Position numbers and translations under genes: made by a program. A DNA stretch of 29,817 nt from DAOTWY01 sp003696565. Its GTDB lineage: Bacteria; Chloroflexota; Anaerolineae; Aggregatilineales; Phototrophicaceae. Shown piece after piece: positions 22,783-29,817 of the stretch. The notes beneath the pieces are model-generated. The model was not told the origin of the DNA, searched no databases, and saw only the letters and a program-made list of their open reading frames with translations. How positions within the stretch are numbered: position 1 is the first letter of the stretch; each line of letters opens with the position of its first letter. Where the stretch lies: positions 1-29,817 of the forward strand of contig DAOTWY010000028.1 in NCBI GenBank assembly GCA_034435635.1, in the 5' to 3' direction.

Positions 22783-24480
22783 ATGAGCCAAAACATGCTC
22801 CCAATTGACTTAGGTAAGCTAACCGATGTGGGAAAAACACGGACACACAACGAGGACGCGATCCAGACCTGGCATAGTGCCTGGGACGATAAAAATGGTG
22901 GACGATTGTTTATCGTTGCAGATGGCGTAGGAGGAGAATCGCACGGTGATATTGCCAGTCAACTAACCATTCAATATACCGGCTACCTTTATTATGACAC
23001 CATGCGGAAAAACCCCGACCTACCCGCACGTGGTACACTGGTAGAAGTCTTGAATCAAGTTAATCAATATGTCTATCAACAGGCTGAGCAACGCAACGCT
23101 GCTGGGCATATGGCATCAACTGTTGTGGCAGCGGTCTTGCGTGGTAAACGTTTAACCGTGGCATGGATTGGTGATAGTCGTGCGTATTTACTGCGCCAAA
23201 ATCAACGTGGTATCCAGCAAATTACACAAGACCATAGCCAAGTTGAGGAGCAGTTCCGCGCGGGTTTGTTAACAGCAGAACAAGCTGCTAATCATCCTGC
23301 CAAAAATATCCTGTCTCGTAGTGTTGGCGGTAGACCTTCTGTTGTTGTCGATTCTGTTGAATACGAAATTGAAGAAGGTGATACCCTGCTGATGTGTAGT
23401 GATGGGTTAACCCGCCATGTAAATGATCAGGAATTAGAGAAGATCATCCGTGGCTCACCTGATTCTCAAACAGCAGCCAAGTCATTAGTTCAACTTGCCA
23501 ATCGACGCGGCGGGCGAGACAACATCTCCGTTATTGTGGTTTATTTTGGGCAACGCGGCTCATCTACTGCTATTTATGGGACATTCATTCCGTTTGATGA
23601 ACGGGATACCGATCCTGGTGTTGTCATCGCACAGCCAGAGGGCTTTTTGGATGATGAGCCTAGTGAAACCGCAACATTTGCCCCAGCTGTTCATGCGCCT
23701 GCCCCAGTGCAAGCACCATACCCTGATACTCAATCAAGCAAAAAAAGCGGGCGCAAATTATGGGTTATCATGGCTGGGTTAATACTTATTGGGCTTATGG
23801 CTACGCTGCTGGTGATCGCATCACAAAATAACAACACGCCCCCAAGGACACCTGAGACAGCGACAATCTCATCTTTAACAGCCAGCCAAGAGCTACCCCC
23901 AAGCGCACCGCCGGCTATTTTGGCAACGGAGAATCACGCGCTTCAAACCATTGCCGTCCAAACGGCAACACAGCAAGCAGGCATTGCACAACAGCATACC
24001 GCGACACAAAGCGCGCAACAAACACAGGCATACGCAATACAGCTATCTCAAACACAAGCTGCTGAGATTACACAAACAGCCATCGTATCTGCTACCAATG
24101 GCAGACAAACACAGCAAGCTGCCACAAATCAGGCTAGTCTTACACAAACAAGCATAGTACCAACATCAACGCCGCTCCCCTCCCCTACGCCAACTATCAT
24201 GCCTAGCCCCACACCAAGCAGCAATAGCACGCTGAATACATCGAATTGGCGAGATGGCACACGGCTACGTGTTAGAGAGAATACAACGCTGTATGCCTCT
24301 GTTAATAACCCCGCTGGGGGCAAGCCTGTGACGGCAAATACCATTGTGACAATCAAAACACATCGTACAGATGGCATATTCCGGTACACAACAGATAGCG
24401 AAGTTTGGTGGCACGTTGATGTAAGCGGCATTGGAACTGGATGGTTGCCACAATCTGTTCTGGAACGGGTGAATAATTAA
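22783..24480 (+). CDS. Membrane PP2C-type serine/threonine phosphatase with SH3-like C-terminus
   Basis: 565 residues, starting four bases after the previous stop. Residues 10-255 are a bacterial PP2C (Stp/PrpC type) domain with the metal-binding residues E24-D25 (RTHNEDA), D47-G48 (ADGVGG), D207 (CSDGLT) and D246 (GGRDNIS) all present, so Mn2+-dependent dephosphorylation is expected. A linker leads to a transmembrane helix at about 325-348, then about 120 residues rich in Thr, Gln and Ala with loose TQ-A repeats, a proline/serine stretch, and a C-terminal SH3-like fold (about 485-565, with RLRVRENTTLYA and WWHVDVSGIGTGWLP). The phosphatase would be cytoplasmic and the SH3-like part external, perhaps binding cell-wall material. 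It likely counters a kinase whose marks are read by the two FHA proteins before it. Confidence 0.92.
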   Translation: MSQNMLPIDLGKLTDVGKTRTHNEDAIQTWHSAWDDKNGGRLFIVADGVGGESHGDIASQLTIQYTGYLYYDTMRKNPDLPARGTLVEVLNQVNQYVYQQAEQRNAAGHMASTVVAAVLRGKRLTVAWIGDSRAYLLRQNQRGIQQITQDHSQVEEQFRAGLLTAEQAANHPAKNILSRSVGGRPSVVVDSVEYEIEEGDTLLMCSDGLTRHVNDQELEKIIRGSPDSQTAAKSLVQLANRRGGRDNISVIVVYFGQRGSSTAIYGTFIPFDERDTDPGVVIAQPEGFLDDEPSETATFAPAVHAPAPVQAPYPDTQSSKKSGRKLWVIMAGLILIGLMATLLVIASQNNNTPPRTPETATISSLTASQELPPSAPPAILATENHALQTIAVQTATQQAGIAQQHTATQSAQQTQAYAIQLSQTQAAEITQTAIVSATNGRQTQQAATNQASLTQTSIVPTSTPLPSPTPTIMPSPTPSSNSTLNTSNWRDGTRLRVRENTTLYASVNNPAGGKPVTANTIVTIKTHRTDGIFRYTTDSEVWWHVDVSGIGTGWLPQSVLERVNN

Positions 24481-24584
24481 AGCTTTTCCGTTAATTGCAG
24501 GTAGAAAGGTACACAATCAAATTTATATCCTTCCTAAAGACGTTTCGCCGATCTATCCCACCACCTGAGTCATACATCATTCCG

Positions 24585-25349
24585 ATGTCGCCAGAGCGTC
24601 ATCTGACGATTGAAGGGGCATGGAATGTCCGAGACATCGGCGGTTTAGAAACACATCATGGTAAGCGGGTCAAACGCGGGTTAATTTATCGTAGCGGTGC
24701 GTTATCCGATTTAACCCCTGCCGGTATACAACAATTCCAAACATTGGGCATTCAAACCATTTGTGATATGCGCAGTGTTGAGGAAGCCCAAACCGCGCCG
24801 GACTATTTGCCGCCCAATGTCCAATATTTTCATGAGCCGCTGGATACAGAGGACAATCAACTAGAACGATTGCTTTCTATTCTGATCTTTCGCCGTCGGC
24901 TTAAGAAAATAATGCTGCGTACGTATACGAGAGTGATGGTTGACCGTAACGCCCCGCTGATGGGTCGGATTTTACGCCGGTTAGCAGACCCGCAAAATCG
25001 CCCTGCCATCATTCACTGCTCAGCGGGGAAAGACCGCACCGGTGTGTTAACTGCCCTATTGTTAGGATTGCTTGGTGTCCCTGAATCAACGATTATCGCG
25101 GATTACACTCAAACCAATTTGGCATATGAGCGTATTGCGGAACTCGCCGCGAATTTACTGCAAAGAATTGCATTTTTAGGGGTGCGTCCGCATCATGTTC
25201 ATCCGTTGATTGTGGCAGACGCGGCTGTTATGCAATATACGTTAAATCATATCAAAGAGCGATATGGATCAATTTCAGATTATTTGACAACTGCAGCGGG
25301 GTTAGATGAGATAACGCTCCAACAGTTGCGGGATGATCTGTTAGAATAA
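24585..25349 (+). CDS. Tyrosine-specific protein phosphatase-like (DSP/PTP-type)
   Basis: 254 residues if started at the ATG at 24585, which puts the conserved opening HLTIEGAWNVRDIGGLE close to the N-terminus as is usual in this family. A TTG at 24495 would add 30 residues, and neither start has a clear ribosome site. The P-loop C145-S-A-G-K-D-R151-T-G fits the C-x5-R signature of bacterial tyrosine/serine phosphatases of the LipA/IphP type, with the catalytic cysteine and arginine intact; some relatives act on phosphoinositides. RSGALSDL and DMRSVEEA are further family features. It has no signal peptide. It follows the PP2C gene in the same direction after a 104-base gap, so both phosphatases may share a transcript. 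Confidence 0.88.
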   Translation: MSPERHLTIEGAWNVRDIGGLETHHGKRVKRGLIYRSGALSDLTPAGIQQFQTLGIQTICDMRSVEEAQTAPDYLPPNVQYFHEPLDTEDNQLERLLSILIFRRRLKKIMLRTYTRVMVDRNAPLMGRILRRLADPQNRPAIIHCSAGKDRTGVLTALLLGLLGVPESTIIADYTQTNLAYERIAELAANLLQRIAFLGVRPHHVHPLIVADAAVMQYTLNHIKERYGSISDYLTTAAGLDEITLQQLRDDLLE

Positions 25350-25486
25350 CGGTGTGGCATATCACAATAGGTTGTTTATGGATACTCACCCCCATAGATG
25401 AGGCGACCAGTGCTATCCTGCGGGGCATCCCAACACGGTGGATATACAATTCATGTCTCAAGGCACATATATAAGGTAGGACTTTT

Positions 25487-26377
25487 GTGAAACAATCACT
25501 AACGATGATGAAAGCTGGGATTAAGACATTAATCAGGCGGACGTTTGGCGGCAAACAGTATAACTTACAAGGAAAAATTGCCCTGATAACGGGGGCATCG
25601 TCGGGGATTGGTGCGGCAACAGCTAGGGCATTTGCTGATGAGGGGGCGCGAGTTGTTTTAGTAGCACGGCGTGAAAATCTACTACAAGCGATTGCTGATG
25701 AGTTACCATCCGCTTTAGCCATATCGGCAGACCTTCGTCAAGACCAAGAGCAAATCCGTGTGGTTAACACAATCATAGAACAATATGGCAGGATTGATGT
25801 ATTAGTGAATAATGCGGGTGTTGCAAGGGGGGGAGTAACAACAGAGATCGCATATGACGATCTGCGGCAAATGGTGGATGTCAATTTATACGCATTAATT
25901 CGATTGACTCAACTGGTGTTACCGGGGATGATTCAACGGCATAGTGGGCAGATTATCAATATCAGTAGTGCAGCGGGTGAAGTTCGCGCCCCAGGTCAGG
26001 CGGTTTATAGCGCGACGAAAGCAGCAGTTAATGGCTTTAGTGATGCACTACGACGAGAATTAGTTGGCACAGGGATCAATGTTATTACGATATTACCGGG
26101 GTGGGTTCGCACGCCAATGACTGCCGGTAGCACAACGGATGATCTACGACAAGCACGCCTATATACCCCGTTATTTACTGTAGATGAGCCGCAGGCTGTT
26201 GCACAAAAAATTATCCATGCTATTAAACATAATAAACGCCAGGTGACGATGGGCGGGTTGGGGGTTCAATTAGGTATCCCTTATTCACGGATTTTCCCAC
26301 GTTTGATGGATTTAAATTATCGTGTTTATTTTGATACCAAAAAGATTATCCAAATTATGAAACAGACGTTGCAATAG
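25487..26377 (+). CDS. Short-chain dehydrogenase/reductase
   Basis: 296 residues from a GTG start with AAGGTAGG (25473-25480) six bases upstream. The first about 28 residues are a basic amphipathic lead. The Rossmann signature TGASSGIG is at 35-42, NNAG at 108-111, catalytic S161, Y174 and K178 (YSATK), and the NxxY region VDVNLYALI around 130-138. This is a classical SDR using NAD(P)H; R61 and R62 after the second strand (VARREN) suggest NADP(H). The C-terminal extension after about 235 is basic and hydrophobic and could touch the membrane. Substrate unknown; lipid or sugar carbonyls are possible. The last 23 bases overlap the 3' end of the opposing glycosyltransferase gene. Confidence 0.93.
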   Translation: MKQSLTMMKAGIKTLIRRTFGGKQYNLQGKIALITGASSGIGAATARAFADEGARVVLVARRENLLQAIADELPSALAISADLRQDQEQIRVVNTIIEQYGRIDVLVNNAGVARGGVTTEIAYDDLRQMVDVNLYALIRLTQLVLPGMIQRHSGQIINISSAAGEVRAPGQAVYSATKAAVNGFSDALRRELVGTGINVITILPGWVRTPMTAGSTTDDLRQARLYTPLFTVDEPQAVAQKIIHAIKHNKRQVTMGGLGVQLGIPYSRIFPRLMDLNYRVYFDTKKIIQIMKQTLQ

Positions 26378-27764
26378 TGGTATCTTCCTTTTGTACAACA
26401 TAAAAATCACGAGGGGGTGCAAATAATCCATATACCACGCCACCGGATTCCATTGCAGAGAACAGAGGAATAAGGATAATCTGTAACAGCAAGAGAGGGA
26501 AAAACCGCCACCCCAAGCTTTTATAATCAAATGTCCGTAAAAAGCCAATTACATATAAGGTCACATAGTATAAAAATGATACGCCTCCCATGATTGCCAG
26601 CCAAACAGGCGTTTGGGTTGGGAAGATCACGTTAAGATATACCATCAACAAGCAGAGCCAACTCACTGACCACATCACCATAAAAGTCCATAAAATAGCG
26701 CGTTCCTTCCAAGCGATTTCACGCGCCATAGCGACGAGCCATAACCCGCCAAACCAACGCCGCCGTTGGCGAATATAATCCATGATATTGAATGGGGATT
26801 GCTCGTACATGAATGTGTTTAAAAATTGGAATTCAACGCCAGCTTGTTGCATAATCAACGCCAGATAAGCATCTTCCGTGATGCTGCTTTCTGGTCCATG
26901 ATCAAAGCCGAATCGTTTTTCCAGTCCGTTGTTAATGACAATAAACGAGCCGTGCATCCCAAAATAGGCTTTGCCATGTTCAAATTGTAGGCGGAAGCGT
27001 CCATAATCATCCCCCACACGGATTGAATCGGCTAATGTCGTGATCCAGCTTGTGATGTGCCGTTTGCCATAAAGGATAACGCCCTGCCCAACTTTGGGTA
27101 AAGCGTTTTTTTCTTGTTTTAGGCGTAGGTGTTCCTGCCGTGCAAAGGCATAAATAGTCCGTACAGTATCAGCATCAAAGCGCGTTTCTTCGTCTAGATG
27201 AATGATCCAATCCGAATCTGTTGCAGAGGATGCAGACAGTGCATACTGAAGCGCGCGCCCTTTATAGAGGGTTCTGTTAGGTGTGGTGTATTCTTTTGGG
27301 ACAACGATGACATCCGCTTCTGGAATATCTAGCGGGCTATCTGTCACCACTTCTACTCGCCAATATCGTGAATCCATTAGTTCACTCAATACCTGGACTG
27401 CGTCTTTAACAGATGCAGCGACTAGGTTGGGGTTTTTGCCTCTGGTGACTATGCGAAAGAACAAACGAACACCGGCAACAGGTTGGATTGCTGGCGGTTG
27501 TTTGCGTAAAAACACTGGGTATTTGGCAAAGGAATAAAAATTCACAATCGCATATGGCAGTGGAATAATCCAAATAAGTTTAAGAACATTAGCTGTTGTT
27601 TCAATCCATTGAGGTTTATCACTCTCAAAAAACAATTCAGAGAAAAACACCCCATATGCCACGCCGATTATCGTCGCTAGGATCAGCATCCCGTAATAAA
27701 TTGTCAGATGATAGGTGATTCGTTTAGAAATTTGACGTTTGCGGTTTAAAGAAACTATTTCCAT
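26355..27764 (-). CDS. Integral-membrane family 2 glycosyltransferase
   Basis: 469 residues from the ATG at 27764. An upstream in-frame ATG at 27800 lies at the predicted transcription start, so it is not chosen, although leaderless use is possible. Predicted helices lie at about 19-43 and 56-78, then a cytoplasmic catalytic domain (about 100-345), then helices near 354-380, 386-410 and 420-437. Catalytic motifs are D191-E192-E193 (HLDEET, the metal/UDP-sugar site), T296-E297-D298 (SITEDAYL, acceptor base) and Q333-R-R-R-W337. The segment FMYEQSPFNIMDYIRQRRRW resembles the egghead-type mannosyltransferases and other processive or lipid-acceptor GT2 enzymes. It likely adds a hexose to a membrane lipid or polymer; sugar and acceptor are not determined. 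A weak ribosome site only. Confidence 0.88.
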   Translation of the reverse strand: MEIVSLNRKRQISKRITYHLTIYYGMLILATIIGVAYGVFFSELFFESDKPQWIETTANVLKLIWIIPLPYAIVNFYSFAKYPVFLRKQPPAIQPVAGVRLFFRIVTRGKNPNLVAASVKDAVQVLSELMDSRYWRVEVVTDSPLDIPEADVIVVPKEYTTPNRTLYKGRALQYALSASSATDSDWIIHLDEETRFDADTVRTIYAFARQEHLRLKQEKNALPKVGQGVILYGKRHITSWITTLADSIRVGDDYGRFRLQFEHGKAYFGMHGSFIVINNGLEKRFGFDHGPESSITEDAYLALIMQQAGVEFQFLNTFMYEQSPFNIMDYIRQRRRWFGGLWLVAMAREIAWKERAILWTFMVMWSVSWLCLLMVYLNVIFPTQTPVWLAIMGGVSFLYYVTLYVIGFLRTFDYKSLGWRFFPLLLLQIILIPLFSAMESGGVVYGLFAPPRDFYVVQKEDTTIATSVS

Positions 27765-27807
27765 TGTAATGTGTCCATGATTGTTACATAACTCATGCAA
27801 TAGTCAC

Positions 27808-27816
27808 ATTATAACA
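27808..27816 (-). promoter_or_regulatory. Extended -10 promoter of the glycosyltransferase gene
   Basis: On the minus strand the sequence reads TGTTATAAT, a perfect TG-n-TATAAT extended -10. Transcription would begin at about 27801, giving a leader of about 37 bases to the ATG at 27764. No good -35 hexamer is seen. Confidence 0.65.
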
Positions 27817-28016
27817 AAAATGTTGTAACGATTTCGTAATTTTTTATAAAATAATCGATAGAATACGGTTAGTTTGGGTTATATATGGGTTTGTTTTTAT
27901 AAAAAAGTATTTCGCTGGATAAACTTTCAGTCATCAATAAAAGACAGTGTACTAATTTTTGCAGGAACATGACATTCTTCTACAGATTAAGTAATGAATG
28001 TCTGATGTATGAAAGC

Positions 28017-28028
28017 CTCTCTCTCTCT
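28017..28028 (+). repeat. Short CT microsatellite in the nifJ leader
   Basis: Six consecutive CT units lie 35 bases before the nifJ start codon in an otherwise AT-rich leader. Length variation by slippage is possible but unproven. Confidence 0.6.
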
Positions 28029-28062
28029 ATCATAAATATGGAACTGTTTGTAGGAGAGGAAA

Positions 28063-29817
28063 ATGGCAGAATTTATCACATTAGACGGAAACGAAGCCGT
28101 TGCAAAGGTGGCTTATAAATTAAATGAAGTGATCGCTATCTACCCTATTACCCCATCGTCACCAATGGGAGAATGGGCAGATGCCTGGGCAGCGGCAAAA
28201 CAACCCAATTTGTGGGGAACAGTGCCATCGGTCATCGAAATGCAAAGTGAGGGGGGTGCGGCTGGAGCCATTCATGGCGCATTACAAACTGGCTCACTGA
28301 CGACCACGTTTACAGCCTCTCAAGGTTTGCTATTGATGTTACCCAATTTTTTCAAAATTGCTGGGGAACTTACTGCGGCGGTGTTTCACATTGCGGCACG
28401 GTCTATCGCCGCACAAGCCCTATCTATCTTTGGCGATCATAGCGATGTGATGGCGGCGCGCACAACCGGCTTTGCCTTGTTTGGTTCTGCATCTGTACAA
28501 GAAGCGCATGATTTTGCCCTGATTGCACAAGCTGCATCGTTAGAGGCGCGTGTTCCGTTTTTGCACTTCTTTGATGGCTTCCGCACCTCACATGAAGTGA
28601 ATAAAATTGCCCTCATCCCAGATGAGGTGATGCGGGCGTTGATTGATGAGAAATACATTGAGCAACATCATCAACGTGCCCTTTCGCCCGATCACCCCTT
28701 CATCCGCGGCACTGCACAAAACCCGGATGTTTTCTTCCAAGCGCGTGAAACCGTCAACCCATTCTATGTGAAGTTGCCTGGCATTGTACAAAAATATATG
28801 GATCAATTTGCCCAGTTGACTGGTCGGCAATATCACCTCTATGAATATCACGGTGCTGCGGATGCAGAACGTGTGATCGTCTTGATGGGGTCTGGCGCAG
28901 AAGCCGCTCATGAAACGGTAGACGCGCTTAACACTGCCGGAGAAAAAGTAGGGGTGTTAAAAGTCCGGCTATATCGTCCGTTCGATGTGGAGCAATTTGT
29001 ACAGGCATTCCCTGCCACCACCCAACGCATCGCCGTATTGGATCGTACCAAGGAGCCAGGGAGTGCTGGGGAACCGCTGTATCAGGATGTGGTGAGCGCG
29101 TTTTATGAGGGGTTAAATAACGGTTGGCTGCCGATGGATTCCCTGCCCTTAATCACAGGGGGGCGGTACGGGCTTTCTAGTAAGGAATTCACCCCTGCTA
29201 TGATTAAAGGTATTTTTGACCACCAACGTGAACAAAAGCCCAAAAATCACTTCACCATCGGCATTATGGATGATGTGAGCAACACCAGCATTGAGTTTGA
29301 CCCGAATTATAATATCGAATCTCCCAAGGTAACCCGTGCATTATTCTATGGGTTAGGCTCAGACGGCACAGTTGGGGCGAACAAAAACACCATTAAAATC
29401 ATCGGCGAAAATACGGATAACTACGCTCAAGGTTACTTTGTGTATGATTCCAAAAAATCGGGTGCGATGACCGTCTCTCATCTTCGGTTTGGACCCACAC
29501 CCATCCGTTCCACATACCTACTAACCACTGCGAACTTCGTCGCGTGTCATCAACCGGTCTTTTTAGAAAAATATGACGTGTTAGAAAAGATCGAACCTGG
29601 CGGCACATTTTTATTAAACACACCACATCCAGCTAACGAAATTTGGCGGTATTTGCCTGAAAATATTCAGCGTCAAATTATTGAGAAAAAGCTCAAGTTC
29701 TATGTGATTGATGCCTATAAAGTGGCGCGGGATGCTGGGATGCGCAACCGCATTAACACCGTTATGCAGACTTGCTTCTTTGCTATTTCCGGCGTATTAC
29801 CACAAGACGAAGCCTTA
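28063..29817 (+). CDS. nifJ: Pyruvate:ferredoxin (flavodoxin) oxidoreductase, N-terminal half (cut by window edge)
   Basis: 585 codons are visible and the frame is still open at the last base; the whole enzyme is usually about 1,170-1,200 residues. AGGAG (28052-28056) precedes the ATG by six bases. The N-terminal domain has YPITPSSPMGE (27-37) with T30, the E59/E63 region EMQSEGGAAGAIHGA, the ASQGLLLMLPN segment and R113, corresponding to the pyruvate- and thiamine-contacting Thr, Glu and Arg of the single-chain enzyme. Domain II (about 255-410) and the start of domain III (GLGSDGTVGANKNTIKIIGE, DSKKSGAMTVSHLRFG) follow in the standard order. The 4Fe-4S ferredoxin and thiamine diphosphate domains lie beyond the window. 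It oxidises pyruvate to acetyl-CoA and CO2 and reduces ferredoxin, pointing to anaerobic or facultative fermentative metabolism that would use the hexoses imported by the upstream systems. Confidence 0.95.
   Translation, partial: MAEFITLDGNEAVAKVAYKLNEVIAIYPITPSSPMGEWADAWAAAKQPNLWGTVPSVIEMQSEGGAAGAIHGALQTGSLTTTFTASQGLLLMLPNFFKIAGELTAAVFHIAARSIAAQALSIFGDHSDVMAARTTGFALFGSASVQEAHDFALIAQAASLEARVPFLHFFDGFRTSHEVNKIALIPDEVMRALIDEKYIEQHHQRALSPDHPFIRGTAQNPDVFFQARETVNPFYVKLPGIVQKYMDQFAQLTGRQYHLYEYHGAADAERVIVLMGSGAEAAHETVDALNTAGEKVGVLKVRLYRPFDVEQFVQAFPATTQRIAVLDRTKEPGSAGEPLYQDVVSAFYEGLNNGWLPMDSLPLITGGRYGLSSKEFTPAMIKGIFDHQREQKPKNHFTIGIMDDVSNTSIEFDPNYNIESPKVTRALFYGLGSDGTVGANKNTIKIIGENTDNYAQGYFVYDSKKSGAMTVSHLRFGPTPIRSTYLLTTANFVACHQPVFLEKYDVLEKIEPGGTFLLNTPHPANEIWRYLPENIQRQIIEKKLKFYVIDAYKVARDAGMRNRINTVMQTCFFAISGVLPQDEAL

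Noticed and set aside
1..29817. Mobile elements, CRISPR arrays, tRNA or rRNA genes
   Set aside because: No transposase, integrase or recombinase reading frame, no regularly spaced repeats, and no tRNA or rRNA signature was recognised on either strand by eye; a covariance-model scan was not possible.

Overview
The window looks like a chromosomal segment from a Chloroflexota bacterium, probably Anaerolineae or a close relative. This rests on gene content and style rather than on a marker gene: CUT1 sugar transporters with unusually enlarged permeases, a WXG100/VWA/FHA/PP2C gene set, threonine/glutamine/alanine-rich linkers ending in an SH3-like domain, secreted proteins whose signal peptides end in A-Q with no lipobox cysteine, and moderate GC (mid-40s by eye). 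No rRNA, tRNA, CRISPR array, transposase or integrase was seen.

Region 1 (1-4430) is a WXG100 module. A partial WXG100 gene lies on the minus strand at the left edge. Divergent from it are a secreted, membrane-anchored VWA protein with a cytoplasmic FHA domain and four small tandem WXG100-like genes, closed by a strong terminator. The four small proteins alternate between a true WxG turn (WIG, WTG) and a turn without the tryptophan (LIG, FIG), which suggests two heterodimers. No ESX/EssC-type ATPase is in the window.

Region 2 (4526-14617) is a galactoside-utilisation locus: a LacI-family repressor with a near-perfect 20-bp operator-like palindrome upstream, a CUT1 sugar-binding protein, two permeases with large extra domains, a cytoplasmic GH2 enzyme (beta-galactosidase-like) and a cytoplasmic GH36 enzyme (alpha-galactosidase-like). 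Imported oligosaccharides would be cut inside the cell.

Region 3 (14647-19530) holds a minus-strand regulator (sigma-region-4-like HTH, degenerate histidine-kinase ATPase-like segment, receiver domain), then a second CUT1 transporter resembling the glucose/mannose GtsABC type. Neither transporter has its ATPase here, so a shared MsiK/MalK-type ATPase encoded elsewhere is inferred.

Region 4 (19593-25349) has a CPA2 cation/proton antiporter fused to two universal-stress domains, a compact FHA-FHA-PP2C operon that matches the FHA protein of region 1 in theme, and a tyrosine-phosphatase-like gene.

Region 5 (25487-29817) has a short-chain dehydrogenase that overlaps convergently with an integral-membrane GT2 glycosyltransferase, and then the first half of pyruvate:ferredoxin oxidoreductase (nifJ), cut by the window edge.

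No gap between genes exceeds 300 bases; the larger ones (179-428, 4367-4585, 17214-17462, 27801-28062) hold the regulatory structures listed below. Extents of CDS entries include the stop codon where it is present.
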